DNA from: an uncultured Flavobacteriales bacterium
GTDB taxonomy: Bacteria; Bacteroidota; Bacteroidia; Flavobacteriales_D; Crocinitomicaceae
DNA length: 64,000 bases
Direction of reading: 5' to 3'
Assembly: GCA_913046365.1 (NCBI GenBank)
Contig: CAJWRM010000012.1
Location: forward strand, 1-64,000
Part shown: one piece after another, positions 46,227 through 54,676 of the stretch
Position numbering within the stretch: position 1 is the first letter of the stretch
Layout: each line of letters starts with the position of its first letter
The notes under the pieces: generated by a model
The model's database searches: none
What the model saw: the letters and a program-made list of their open reading frames with translations, nothing else
What the model was told of the DNA's origin: nothing
Position numbers and translations under genes: made by a program

Positions 46227-47174
46227 TTATTTTTCTTGTCGTGGTAAAAAGATTTCGGCAAGCATACACCGGGCGCTTCCTCCTCCATAATTTTCTATGG
46301 TGGTGAGTGGTGCATGAATGATTTTCGAATGTTGCTGGATTTGTGCGATTTGATCTGATGTAATTGAATGATAAGCTTTTGAGGACATGATTAAGAAGGA
46401 TTCATTCGCTTTATTTTTTGCTTCAAGCATATTGCCCGCAAAATGATCAAGCTGGCCTAAGCTTAGTTCAACAATTGCTTTATTTGTCTTTTTTAAGCTG
46501 TCCATTACCGTTTTTCTCTCTGTCAAGTCTGTGATACATTCCAAACATATCACACAATAATCTTCTGCCACACAAAGCATTACATTGGTATGGTAAATTA
46601 GTACTTCCTTTTGTTTCGCATTGTGATAACTCCTAAAGGCGACTAGTTCGGAATCGATTTCTTGAGCATATTGCTTGACCAGTTCCTCACTAGTGCGTTC
46701 AGACAATGCAGCATAGATTATATTATTTGTACGGTCTAGGATCATACTTCCTGTTCCTTCCAAAAACAAACCTACATCTTCGTATTTGGACCAGTCAATT
46801 ATTCTATCAATGCTAAAGCCTTGTTCTTGCGTCAGTAGGTCCAAAACTTCTTGCCTGCGTTCCTTTCTTCTATTATTAGCAAACATCGGGTATAAATAAA
46901 CCGTGCCGTCCTTATGCGTGGAGAACCAGTTGTTGGGAAAAACCGCATCCGGTGTTGCTTTTGTCGCTAGGTCATCATAAACGATTACCTCAATACCTTT
47001 GGCGCTTATTTTCTTCACAAAGGCTTCAAATTCATTGAGAGCCGCGCGTTTAATCTCAGCACTCGAAAGTCCTGTGCCTCCTTTTTGAAAATGATTATCC
47101 TCCGCAGTCTGTTTGTTATAATCAAATCCGTGTGGCTTGACCATGAGCAGGGTTGAGGTGGTTTGCTGTGACAT
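46227..47174 (-). CDS. ctlX: Citrulline utilisation hydrolase-type (CtlX) amidinotransferase-fold enzyme
   Basis: 315 aa from ATG 47174 (MSQQTTS); the track adds 8 residues upstream. Pentein fold of the arginine deiminase/dimethylargininase group: LMVKPHGFDYN at the N-terminus, ATPDAVFPNNWFSTH, FLEGTGSMILDR, IYHTNVMLCVAE (catalytic His) and the C-terminal nucleophile Cys in GGGSARCMLAEIF. All expected residues are present. CtlX-type enzymes act on citrulline or related guanidino/ureido compounds. Monocistronic on the minus strand. Confidence 0.88.
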   Translation of the reverse strand: MSQQTTSTLLMVKPHGFDYNKQTAEDNHFQKGGTGLSSAEIKRAALNEFEAFVKKISAKGIEVIVYDDLATKATPDAVFPNNWFSTHKDGTVYLYPMFANNRRKERRQEVLDLLTQEQGFSIDRIIDWSKYEDVGLFLEGTGSMILDRTNNIIYAALSERTSEELVKQYAQEIDSELVAFRSYHNAKQKEVLIYHTNVMLCVAEDYCVICLECITDLTERKTVMDSLKKTNKAIVELSLGQLDHFAGNMLEAKNKANESFLIMSSKAYHSITSDQIAQIQQHSKIIHAPLTTIENYGGGSARCMLAEIFLPRQEK

Positions 47175-47233
47175 GATTCTTCGAAGATACGTAAACAAAA
47201 TTTTCCTCTAGTCAGTTCTGCTTTTGAATTACC

Positions 47234-47524
47234 TTAACCAACAAATACATTACCGACTAGGTGCAGCTTAAATTCAATCTCAAATTCGTCACGTAAGCAA
47301 ATCTTCAGCTCCATAGTATTCTGTTCGGGATCATAATAATACATGCTTAGGTCCCATCCTTTATCTTTTCTTTCGTGACAATAGCTAGCTCCTGGGAAGC
47401 GCCAATCTACATAATGCTTTACGGCGTCTTCTAAAGCTACTCTTGAAGGTCTCTTAAACACGACTTGTTTTGGAGGTGTTTCCTTTTTGTTTTTCCCAAA
47501 TAAGGGCAGAAATATTGATTTCAT
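47234..47524 (-). CDS. Small unknown protein (96 aa), last gene of an orphan three-gene operon
   Basis: 96 aa. Cytoplasmic-looking; starts with a short hydrophobic/basic stretch (MKSIFLPLFGKNKKET) and contains VDWRFPGASYCHERKDKGWDLSMYYYDPE, rich in aromatic and acidic residues, with a strand-rich tail. Not recognised. ATG overlaps the stop of 47521-47922 (ATGA), so it is co-translated with it. Confidence 0.65.
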   Translation of the reverse strand: MKSIFLPLFGKNKKETPPKQVVFKRPSRVALEDAVKHYVDWRFPGASYCHERKDKGWDLSMYYYDPEQNTMELKICLRDEFEIEFKLHLVGNVFVG

Positions 47525-47922
47525 AGTTTCCTGTATATTAAATCATACGTATATCCGTCATAATCATCGTAGCTGAAAAAGTATTTATCTTCATCCTTTA
47601 TCTCTCTCAGCACCACGTCATAGTCATCCTTGTACTCTATAGCAAACAGTATGTAGACGTGATTCCTTCTGTCACTCTTAAAGTATCTGAACATCAAAAC
47701 CTTTGAGTCTCTATCCACATTAAACTTATCCATCTTGACGTCATAGAAGTCATATACCTTTAGGCATATATCTATGGCCTCGGCCTTGTCGTCTGCCCTG
47801 CAGAGATACTCTGCATCTCCCATGTATGTAAACCCTTTGGGGACATTGAATGGTTGACTGAAAGCTTCGTTGGATAGACATATTATGAAACACATACTTA
47901 AAATTCCGATTATATTTTTCAT
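47521..47922 (-). CDS. Small secreted acidic protein of unknown function (133 aa)
   Basis: Signal peptide MKNIIGILSMCFIICLSNEAFS, mature ~110 residues rich in Asp and Tyr (AEYLCRADDKAEAIDICLKVYDFYDVKMD; DEDKYFFSYDDYDGYTYD). One predicted disulfide pair (two Cys). No family recognised. ATG overlaps the upstream gene's stop (ATGA, 47919-47922). Confidence 0.65.
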   Translation of the reverse strand: MKNIIGILSMCFIICLSNEAFSQPFNVPKGFTYMGDAEYLCRADDKAEAIDICLKVYDFYDVKMDKFNVDRDSKVLMFRYFKSDRRNHVYILFAIEYKDDYDVVLREIKDEDKYFFSYDDYDGYTYDLIYRKL

Positions 47923-48599
47923 GAGTTTACATTTAATGGGTTTACCAATTCAATTTTTACAATGTCATTTATAAATCTTTCGAGATCTGTTCTTTTTCCT
48001 AGGAGATAGCTAGCTGATTCCAATATGACTTCTTTTGGAATACTCAATAGCGTTTTACTTGATACTGCCATTTGAAATACATGTCTTGCGTCTCCATTGA
48101 TCCAATTCACAGATTTGATTTTGTTACGCGTATTGAATCCAATTAAAAATTGGTCTTGTAGTCCTGAAACATCGATTATTGTCTGTACATTTTCGTGCTG
48201 CACAGCAATTAGGACAGGGGAGTGATCCGCTGTTATGTGGTCTTTTAGCCTGACAATAGGATCGTGCAACAATACGAGCTTTGGGCTGAGCAGAACGACT
48301 TCGTGTTTTTTGCTCTCTGTATCCAAGATGAGCTGCGCTAAGATTTGTTTACCGAGCTTTTGAATTGGCAGGATGTTCATGGCAACGAGTGCTGATTCAA
48401 ATTCCTTTTTTAAATGAAACCCGCGCATGTGCATAATTGCGCCGGGATTTAAACTACGGCGATATATTTCGGCACGTAATGCGATGTGGAATTCACCTCT
48501 GGAGGACACCCAGCCGTTGTGACCAAGGTCTTTGTTGTACGCCTTTACAAGCGCAAGGTCAGAGTAAGTTCTGAGCCTTTTTTCAAATTGATTTGACAT
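47919..48599 (-). CDS. Unknown protein (226 aa), first gene of the orphan operon behind leader copy A
   Basis: Start at ATG 48599 (MSNQFEKRL); the track's nine upstream residues (MFNLLKHFI) lie within the duplicated leader and are rejected. Soluble; central part LIAVQHENVQTIIDVSGLQDQFLIGFNTRNKIKSVNW is strand-rich and the end predicts helices. No signal peptide, no known motif. The leader of 48600-48770 is shared with the amidohydrolase gene at 49530, implying common regulation although the proteins are unrelated. Confidence 0.65.
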   Translation of the reverse strand: MSNQFEKRLRTYSDLALVKAYNKDLGHNGWVSSRGEFHIALRAEIYRRSLNPGAIMHMRGFHLKKEFESALVAMNILPIQKLGKQILAQLILDTESKKHEVVLLSPKLVLLHDPIVRLKDHITADHSPVLIAVQHENVQTIIDVSGLQDQFLIGFNTRNKIKSVNWINGDARHVFQMAVSSKTLLSIPKEVILESASYLLGKRTDLERFINDIVKIELVNPLNVNS

Positions 48600-48770
48600 A
48601 ATGAAATGTTTTAAAAGGTTAAACAATTCATCATCAAGAGAAATGTAAATGGGATTCGCTATTTGTTTTTAGGTGCGAGCCTCTCATCTTTTTTCCACCG
48701 TGCCCTGCGAAGGATCGGTTGGCATCCGTGACTTTCACGGAACTCTTAATGATATTCTGCTATACTAACG
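48600..48770 (-). repeat. Leader repeat copy A (171 bp), upstream of 47919-48599; potentially structured RNA
   Basis: About 85% identical to 49531-49700. Minus-strand structure: hairpin CCGTGA-AAG-TCACGG (48740-48726) and, next to it, a longer stem in which CCAACCG pairs CGGTGG around an inner hairpin (CCTTCGCAGGG). The repeat ends exactly at the start codon of the downstream gene. It may carry the promoter, but no clean TAnnTTTG is visible. Confidence 0.8.
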
Positions 48771-48777
48771 CAAGAAG

Positions 48778-49530
48778 TTATAAAAGATTACAGTTTTCTT
48801 GTAATAATTTTAAATATTCTTGAATAATAGCTTTGGTCTTGAGGTACTGCTTTGACCGTGAATTCGCGTTTTCATTCAGATATAATGATCGATTTACCTC
48901 GAGCATAATTGATTGAACATTTTTGTTTTTTTTATAATGAGTAAGCGGAACGATGGTGCCGCTATAAGGCCAGTCCACTCCAACGGAAAAACCTTTTTCA
49001 TTGAAGAAGTTCTTGGATAATTTAATAAGTTTTTTAGGTGTATGAAATGTATCGGTTCCAATATTAAAATCAGGTCTATCTTGGTTTTGATTTAGGTCTC
49101 TCTTAAATGGTTTGTCGGGAAAAGAATGACAATCTACAATAGTTGCTTTGCCGTTTTCTGTTAGCTGCTGCTCAACAGCTTGATGTAGCTTCTCGTGATG
49201 CGGCCAGTAATAGTCTTTTAATATTGATTCTCGATTCACTGGAGTTATATTTCTTATGGTGAGGCCTTCATCATTTTTTTCATATATAACGCCCATCCCG
49301 TATTGTGCCATAATTTCGTTTGAATCTTCTGGGAATCTTTCAACATCACAAAAAACACGAGAAAAATTTGCTTTTACAGTGAGGGCATCTTCAAATAAGA
49401 ACAAATCATCCGTATGCCAATCTGTTAATTTAAGTACCTCTTGTTTTAATGTCTTTTGGTCGAAAATGTACATGGCCGAATCAGGTATATACTCTGAAGC
49501 ATGTGGTATGTGTAATATTAGTTTATTCAA
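48778..49530 (-). CDS. N-formylglutamate amidohydrolase-family protein, TTG start
   Basis: 250 aa from TTG 49530 (codes LNKLILHIPHASEY); the track's extra MFNLLKLFI comes from the leader repeat. Family motifs: LHIPHASEYIPD (metal His), DWHTDDLF, RVFCDVERFPED (active-site Arg/Asp-Glu), IVDCHSFPDKPF (DxHS zinc/catalytic) and VGVDWPYSGTIVPL...SIMLEVNRSLY. The enzyme family cuts N-formyl-glutamate (histidine utilisation) but orphan members act on other formamides or amides. Not in a hut operon. The TTG occupies the place of the ATG in leader copy A, confirming this start. Confidence 0.85.
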   Translation of the reverse strand: MNKLILHIPHASEYIPDSAMYIFDQKTLKQEVLKLTDWHTDDLFLFEDALTVKANFSRVFCDVERFPEDSNEIMAQYGMGVIYEKNDEGLTIRNITPVNRESILKDYYWPHHEKLHQAVEQQLTENGKATIVDCHSFPDKPFKRDLNQNQDRPDFNIGTDTFHTPKKLIKLSKNFFNEKGFSVGVDWPYSGTIVPLTHYKKNKNVQSIMLEVNRSLYLNENANSRSKQYLKTKAIIQEYLKLLQENCNLL

Positions 49531-49700
49531 AATGAAAAGTTTTAAAAGGTTAAACAATCCATCATCAAAAGAAAGTAAAATAGGATTCGCGGTTTGTTTT
49601 TAGGTGCGAACCTCTCATTGTTTTTCCACCGTGCCCTGCGAGGGATCGGTTGGCATCCGTGATTTTCACGAAACTCTTAATGATTTCTATTCCATTAACG
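49531..49700 (-). repeat. Leader repeat copy B (170 bp), upstream of the amidohydrolase gene
   Basis: Second copy of the repeat at 48600-48770, same orientation, ending at the TTG start codon. Both stems are retained: CGTGA-AAA-TCACG flanked by T opposite G (wobble) and CCCT-CGC-AGGG inside the CCAACCG/CGGTGG stem. The two differences from copy A within stems keep pairing only if the minus strand is the transcript. Confidence 0.8.
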
Positions 49701-49756
49701 TAAAAACTTTGAAAAAATTATACTTGGGAATGAAAATAGATTTAGAATGGTACTTT

Positions 49757-50125
49757 TTAGTCGTCCCAATGCTCATCTTCAAATTCGGAAAAGATTTCAT
49801 AGACTTCCTCATCACTTTCGAAATAACCCCAATTGTTTTCCCCTTCACATTCAAGCCAGAAGATACCATCATTCTTCTCTTGATCTGTGGTGTAATTCCT
49901 TAAAGAATAGGGCGCATAATAAATATCTACCTCTCGGCTCAATGATATACTATCCGCACCATGGTCAATGCATTCTCGAACCAGTATTTTTTCCTCATCC
50001 GAAAGCACTTCAGTTTCAATCATTTTTCGCCTACGATCGTCGGCCTGTTCACCAAATCTATCGTGCATCCATTCTCTAAAATAGGAGTCATTTTTAATCT
50101 TTTGAAGAATTGTTTCATAGTTCAT
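49757..50125 (-). CDS. Small acidic protein of unknown function (122 aa)
   Basis: Start at ATG 50125 (MNYETILQKIK); the track's 40-residue upstream part looks like untranslated leader. Soluble and acidic, particularly the C-terminus (ESDEEVYEIFSEFEDEHWDD), with a conserved-looking middle (LVRECIDHGADSISLSREVDIYYAPYSLRNY). No family recognised; the acidic surface and small size recall immunity or DNA-mimic proteins, but no toxin partner is adjacent. Confidence 0.6.
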   Translation of the reverse strand: MNYETILQKIKNDSYFREWMHDRFGEQADDRRRKMIETEVLSDEEKILVRECIDHGADSISLSREVDIYYAPYSLRNYTTDQEKNDGIFWLECEGENNWGYFESDEEVYEIFSEFEDEHWDD

Positions 50126-50281
50126 TTTCAGTGGGTTTGAGTACATATAAATATACAAAAAACTATCGTGAAATCCTACATTCATGATGGGTAATAACGC
50201 TAAGAAATACCTCGTGAAAAGTCGGTAAAAAAACGGTGTGAACAACTGTGCGCAAAATCTGTTTAAAACTCAATCATCCTA

Positions 50282-50314
50282 TTGTATTTCAAAAGCATAG
50301 AACTGCTAAATTTG
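50282..50314 (+). promoter_or_regulatory. Promoter of the mevalonate operon (TTG-N22-TAAATTTG)
   Basis: TTG 50282-50284 and TAAATTTG 50307-50314, spacer 22. Transcript start expected near 50320, 13 bases before the HMG-CoA reductase ATG (50333). Confidence 0.65.
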
Positions 50315-50332
50315 TAGGACAAACGGAATAAC

Positions 50333-51682
50333 ATGACTAAGAAATCAGTAAAAGGCTTTTCAAAGCTTTCTAAGGAGGCTAAGATTGAATGGATCGCCAA
50401 TGAGTACCTTGATGGAGACGAAGAATGTGTTGGGCTCCTCAAGAGCTATTGGCACAATGATGCTAAGGTGCAGAAAATCCACGATGAATTTATTGAGAAT
50501 ACCATTTCCAATTTTTATGTTCCTTTTGGGATTGCGCCAAACTTTTTGATCAATGACGAGATTTTTTGTGTGCCAATGGCCATTGAAGAGAGCTCTGTTG
50601 TCGCTGCGGCTGCCAAGAACGCCACATTTTGGATGAATCGAGGTGGATTTAAAGCCGAAGTGATTTCTACCACGAAGGTGGGGCATGTGCATTTTGCCTG
50701 GTACGGCGAATATGAGACGCTTGTAAGCTTCTTTGAATCCATGAAGCACAAATTTATTGAACAAACCAATGACCTCACCGAAAACATGCGCAAGCGAGGA
50801 GGAGGGATACTAGATATACAGCTCGTCAACAAGACAGATGACGAACCGAATTACTATCAGCTTATGGCGAAGTTTGAAACCTGTGAGGCTATGGGTGCCA
50901 ACTTCATTAATAGTATCCTGGAGGAATTTTCAAAAATCTTACAAGGGGAACTTGAAAACAGCGATCTATCAGAGGCGGATAAAAAGGTGATGGTCATCAT
51001 GTGTATCTTGAGTAACTATACACCAGAATGTTTGGTGCGCGCTGAAGTTTCTTGCCCAATAGAAAGCCTTACAGAAGGAACAGATCTTTCTCCTGAGGAA
51101 TTTGCCAAAAAGTTCGAGCAAGCGATTCATGTGGCCAAGATTGAACCTTATAGAGCAACTACGCATAACAAAGGAATCTTTAATGGTATCGATGCTGTCG
51201 TGATTGCGACTGGAAATGACTTTAGGGCCATTGAGGCTTGTGGACACACCTACGCAGCGAAGGATGGTCGCTATAGCAGCTTAACACATGTAGATATTAC
51301 GGATGGAAATTTTCGTTTCTGGATTGAGGTTCCGATGGCGCTAGGAACCATAGGTGGTTTGACAGCCCTGCATCCAATGGTAAAATTTGCACACCAATTG
51401 CTTGGTAAACCGAACGCGGCACAGCTCATGAAAATCATTGCATGTGTTGGCTTGGCACAGAATTTTGGTGCAGTTCGCTCCCTAGTAACAACAGGTATCC
51501 AAAAAGGACACATGAAAATGCATTTACTGAATATCATCAACCAATTGGGTGGAACAGCAGAAGAGCGTATAGTCATAAAAGACTATTTTGCTGACAAAGT
51601 GGTTTCTCACAAAGCGGTGGTGGATTATTTCTGTACAATGCGGGGTATTACCCAAGAAGAGCTACAAAATCAAAACAAGTGA
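50333..51682 (+). CDS. mvaA: Hydroxymethylglutaryl-CoA reductase
   Basis: 449 aa, class II-like size. Substrate-binding PMAIEESSVVAAAAKNATFW carries the catalytic Glu; LKSYWHNDAKVQKI precedes it; EVSCPIESL, ATHNKGIFNGIDAVVIATGNDFRAIEACGHTYA (catalytic Asp/Lys region) and IPMALGTIGGLTALHP-like motifs (EVPMALGTIGGLTALHP) are typical. It reduces HMG-CoA to mevalonate, first committed step of the pathway encoded downstream. Its stop overlaps the GTG start of the GHMP kinase gene. Confidence 0.95.
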   Translation: MTKKSVKGFSKLSKEAKIEWIANEYLDGDEECVGLLKSYWHNDAKVQKIHDEFIENTISNFYVPFGIAPNFLINDEIFCVPMAIEESSVVAAAAKNATFWMNRGGFKAEVISTTKVGHVHFAWYGEYETLVSFFESMKHKFIEQTNDLTENMRKRGGGILDIQLVNKTDDEPNYYQLMAKFETCEAMGANFINSILEEFSKILQGELENSDLSEADKKVMVIMCILSNYTPECLVRAEVSCPIESLTEGTDLSPEEFAKKFEQAIHVAKIEPYRATTHNKGIFNGIDAVVIATGNDFRAIEACGHTYAAKDGRYSSLTHVDITDGNFRFWIEVPMALGTIGGLTALHPMVKFAHQLLGKPNAAQLMKIIACVGLAQNFGAVRSLVTTGIQKGHMKMHLLNIINQLGGTAEERIVIKDYFADKVVSHKAVVDYFCTMRGITQEELQNQNK

Positions 51683-52584
51683 AAACCTTTCGGGCAAACG
51701 GAAAGCTTTTAATAAGTGGTGAATATACCATCCTGGATGGCAGCTTGTCATTGGCGCTTCCGACCAAGAGGGGGCAGGTCTTACATTATAAAGAAATTGA
51801 TCAAGACATACTACATTGGCGAAGTCTAGATATAAAAGGCGAAACTTGGTTTGAAGCACATTTTAAAGGTGCTGAATTAGCGGTTTTAGAAAGCTCAGAT
51901 GCCCGCAAAACCGAAACACTTAAAGAAATATTAATAGCCGCCTCAAATCTTTCTCATAGCGTTGATAGACTTCGGGGTAAGGTAACTACGGAATTGGAAT
52001 TCCCAACAAATTGGGGATTAGGCTCAAGCTCTACTTTGCTTTGTTGTATTGCACAATGTTTTGACATTGATCCAATGCAATTGCATTTCAAGGTGAGTAA
52101 TGGGAGTGGATACGATGTGGCTTGCGGAAAGACGGATTTGGCGATCACTTATCAATTAGAGGATGGCTTGGCAGAGGTGAATGAAATCAATTGGAAACCA
52201 ACCTTTAGCGCTTCTTTGTTTTTTGTATATCTGAATACCAAACAAAAGAGCAGTAGTGAAGTCAATAAATACCAAGACAGAAAATCTAGTATTGACTTGG
52301 CTGCAATTGTTGAGCAGATTTCAGCCTTAACCCGAACAATGATGAATGCAAATTCGCTTGATGTTTTTAATGAAGCGATTACCAAACATGAAGAAATAAT
52401 GAGTGCAGCATTGGGTTATCCAACTGCTAAACAGCTTTACTTCTCTGATTATAAGGGCGCTGTTAAGTCATTGGGGGCTTGGGGAGGAGATTTTATCCTT
52501 GCGACAGGAGAAGCTGAAGACCGCATGTATTTCGTGGATAAAGGGTTTTCTGTGATTCAGGAATTTGAGTCTTTAATTCTGTAG
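51679..52584 (+). CDS. GHMP kinase (GYDIA type); candidate phosphomevalonate kinase
   Basis: 301 aa, GTG start inside GTGA shared with the mvaA stop. GHMP features: ANGKLLISGEYTILDGSLSLALPT (substrate strand), LEFPTNWGLGSSSTLLC (phosphate loop GLGSSS), SGYDVACGKTDLAITYQ (the GYDxA motif), C-terminal GAWGGDFILAT. Its place between HMG-CoA reductase and mvaD/mevalonate kinase makes it the natural candidate for the phosphomevalonate kinase step, which otherwise has no gene here. The substrate is not established. Confidence 0.85.
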   Translation: MKTFRANGKLLISGEYTILDGSLSLALPTKRGQVLHYKEIDQDILHWRSLDIKGETWFEAHFKGAELAVLESSDARKTETLKEILIAASNLSHSVDRLRGKVTTELEFPTNWGLGSSSTLLCCIAQCFDIDPMQLHFKVSNGSGYDVACGKTDLAITYQLEDGLAEVNEINWKPTFSASLFFVYLNTKQKSSSEVNKYQDRKSSIDLAAIVEQISALTRTMMNANSLDVFNEAITKHEEIMSAALGYPTAKQLYFSDYKGAVKSLGAWGGDFILATGEAEDRMYFVDKGFSVIQEFESLIL

Positions 52585-52665
52585 CGCAAAGATTTCATGA
52601 AAACCTTGTTGATAATTATTTCGCAACCCTATTTACGCACCTTTCTTAAACCTTACATTTAAGCA

Positions 52666-53745
52666 ATGATTCAAGAAGAATATACCGCAGAAGCAACTTT
52701 GTCCCTCCCTGAATCAGGTACAGTAGCTTGGGAGAGCCCCTCAAATATTGCGCTAGTGAAGTATTGGGGGAAGAAACCTGTACAGCTTCCCGCCAACGCA
52801 TCTATTAGCTTTACACTCAAGAATTGCTACACGGCAACCAAGTTGTCTTTTTCCAAAGCAGACAAGCGAAGCGTAAAGGTTTTTGTTAGTGGTAAGGAGC
52901 AACCATCTTTCATAAAAAAGATTGAGACTTTCTTCGAACGAATTGAAGGCTATTGTCCGTATGTAAATCATTATGCATTCAAAATTGAAACTGAAAATAC
53001 CTTTCCACACAGCAGTGGTATTGCTTCTTCGGCTTCAGGATTTAGTGCCTTGGCATTGTGTGTTTTAAGTATTGAGCGGAAAGCAGCAGGACTTTCTGAC
53101 CCGGACTTTTACAAGAAGGCTTCTTTTTTAAGCCGGCTAGGGTCGGGGAGTGCATGTCGTTCAGTATATGGTCCGATGGGTGTCTGGGGTGCGCATGCTG
53201 ATTATGCAGGAAGTAGCAATGATTTTGCGGTTCCTTATGATGACGTCCATGATGTTTTCAAAACGTATCAGGATACCATATTATTGGTAGACAAAGGAGA
53301 GAAGAAGGTGAGCTCAACCCTCGGACATGACCTCATGAATGACCATCCCTTTGCTGAAAATCGTTTTGAGCAAGCAAGGAATCACATGCTTGAGTTACAT
53401 AAAATCCTCAAATCTGGGAACATTTTGGACTTTAATCGGTTAGTAGAGAAAGAAGCACTAACCCTTCATGCGATGATGATGACCTCTGATCCTTACTTTA
53501 TGCTCTTTAAACCAAATACCTTGAGTATTATTCACAAGGTTTGGGAAAAGCGTGAGTCAGATAGTATTCCTTTTACAATCACTTTAGATGCAGGCGCAAA
53601 TGTTCATTTGCTTTATCCTGCTGAATATAAACGAGTTGCCATGGACTTCATCAAGAACGAATTAATTGCTTACTGTCAAAATGAGCAGTATATTTGTGAT
53701 GAAGTTGGAAATGGGCCGCTACTAAAAATGGAGCACTATGCTTAA
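52666..53745 (+). CDS. mvaD: Diphosphomevalonate decarboxylase (or phosphomevalonate decarboxylase)
   Basis: 359 aa. PSNIALVKYWGK at the N-terminus (substrate Tyr/Lys), FPHSSGIASSASGFSALAL (ATP phosphate loop), GSGSACRSVYGPMGVW (conserved Arg), and TLDAGANVHLLYP with the catalytic Asp. All key residues for decarboxylation are present. It converts mevalonate diphosphate to IPP; related bacterial enzymes can use the monophosphate, so exact substrate is open. Separated from the GHMP kinase by 81 bp, which holds a TTG and a near-consensus TACATTTA, so an internal promoter is possible. Confidence 0.92.
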   Translation: MIQEEYTAEATLSLPESGTVAWESPSNIALVKYWGKKPVQLPANASISFTLKNCYTATKLSFSKADKRSVKVFVSGKEQPSFIKKIETFFERIEGYCPYVNHYAFKIETENTFPHSSGIASSASGFSALALCVLSIERKAAGLSDPDFYKKASFLSRLGSGSACRSVYGPMGVWGAHADYAGSSNDFAVPYDDVHDVFKTYQDTILLVDKGEKKVSSTLGHDLMNDHPFAENRFEQARNHMLELHKILKSGNILDFNRLVEKEALTLHAMMMTSDPYFMLFKPNTLSIIHKVWEKRESDSIPFTITLDAGANVHLLYPAEYKRVAMDFIKNELIAYCQNEQYICDEVGNGPLLKMEHYA

Positions 53746-54676
53746 AGAATCGTTGTACTACAGTAAAATTCTTCTTTTCGGAGAATACGGAATCATCCAC
53801 GATTCTATGGGTTTATCTATACCTTATAATGATTATAACGGAAAGCTACTTTTCAGTGCTAAGCCTGATGAGGTCTCAAAAGACTCCAACCGAAAGCTAG
53901 AAAAATTCTTGTTACACCTTGAAGGGCTTGAAGCGAAGGGTGAATTGCCATGCGCCTTGGACCTTAAGAAGTTTCGTGTAGACCTAGAAAAAGGCATGCA
54001 CTTTGATTCAAGTATTCCACAAGGCTTTGGTGTAGGAAGCTCTGGTGCCATTGTTGCCGCAATCTATGATAACTATAGCCAAGATAAAATCGCTTCAGAT
54101 GCGAACATGAGTAATGAGAAATTCATTGAGCTTAAAAAGACATTTGGAACCTTAGAGTCTTATTACCACGGTAAGAGCTCTGGTCTAGACCCTTTGATTT
54201 GTTATTTGAACTTACCCGTACTAATCAAGTCAAAAAGTGAAGTAGGGACCGTAGGTCTTCCCGATACCTCGACAGGTAAAGGAGCGATCTTCTTAATGAA
54301 TACAGGTACTACGGGAAAAACACAGCCACTGGTACAACACTTTATGGAGCGTTGTAAAGAAGAGGGATTCCGGAAAATGTTGAAAGGGAAATTCAAGAAA
54401 TACAACGATGCATGTATCGATGCGTTCCTGAACAAAAAATCGAAGCCGCTTTTGGCAAATATGAAAGGTCTGTCCAAAATTCTTTTGGAGCATTTCAAGC
54501 CAATGATTCCTCAAGTATACCATAAACTATGGCAAGAGGGAATTGATTCTAACGCCTATTATCTCAAGCTATGTGGTTCTGGTGGTGGAGGCTTTATTCT
54601 CGGTTTCACTGAGGATATTGAAAAAGCGAAGTCTAAACTTCAAGGGTATCCATTAAATGTCATCCACAGATTTTAA
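53738..54676 (+). CDS. mvk: Mevalonate kinase-like GHMP kinase
   Basis: 312 aa, overlapping mvaD by 8 bp. SKILLFGEYGIIHDSMGLSIPY (N-terminal substrate-binding strand), SIPQGFGVGSSGAIVAAI (GxGSSG phosphate loop), SYYHGKSSGLDPLICYL (Asp/Lys catalytic site in the SGxDP motif) and LCGSGGGGFILGF (C-terminal loop). This pattern fits mevalonate kinases of Bacteroidota. It gives 5-phosphomevalonate. The UbiA gene starts 20 bp before its stop. Confidence 0.88.
   Translation: MLKESLYYSKILLFGEYGIIHDSMGLSIPYNDYNGKLLFSAKPDEVSKDSNRKLEKFLLHLEGLEAKGELPCALDLKKFRVDLEKGMHFDSSIPQGFGVGSSGAIVAAIYDNYSQDKIASDANMSNEKFIELKKTFGTLESYYHGKSSGLDPLICYLNLPVLIKSKSEVGTVGLPDTSTGKGAIFLMNTGTTGKTQPLVQHFMERCKEEGFRKMLKGKFKKYNDACIDAFLNKKSKPLLANMKGLSKILLEHFKPMIPQVYHKLWQEGIDSNAYYLKLCGSGGGGFILGFTEDIEKAKSKLQGYPLNVIHRF

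Noticed and set aside
48600-48626. MFNLLK N-terminal extensions of the two genes at 48.6 and 49.5 kb
   Set aside because: They are translated leader repeat; similarity stops at the true start codons.
48600-49700. The paired repeats as integron attC sites separating gene cassettes
   Set aside because: The repeats precede the genes rather than follow them, no RYYYAAC/GTTRRRY core pairs were found and no integrase is present.
49757-50125. Small acidic protein as an antitoxin or immunity protein
   Set aside because: No toxin-like partner or polymorphic toxin delivery gene adjacent; acidity alone is not evidence.
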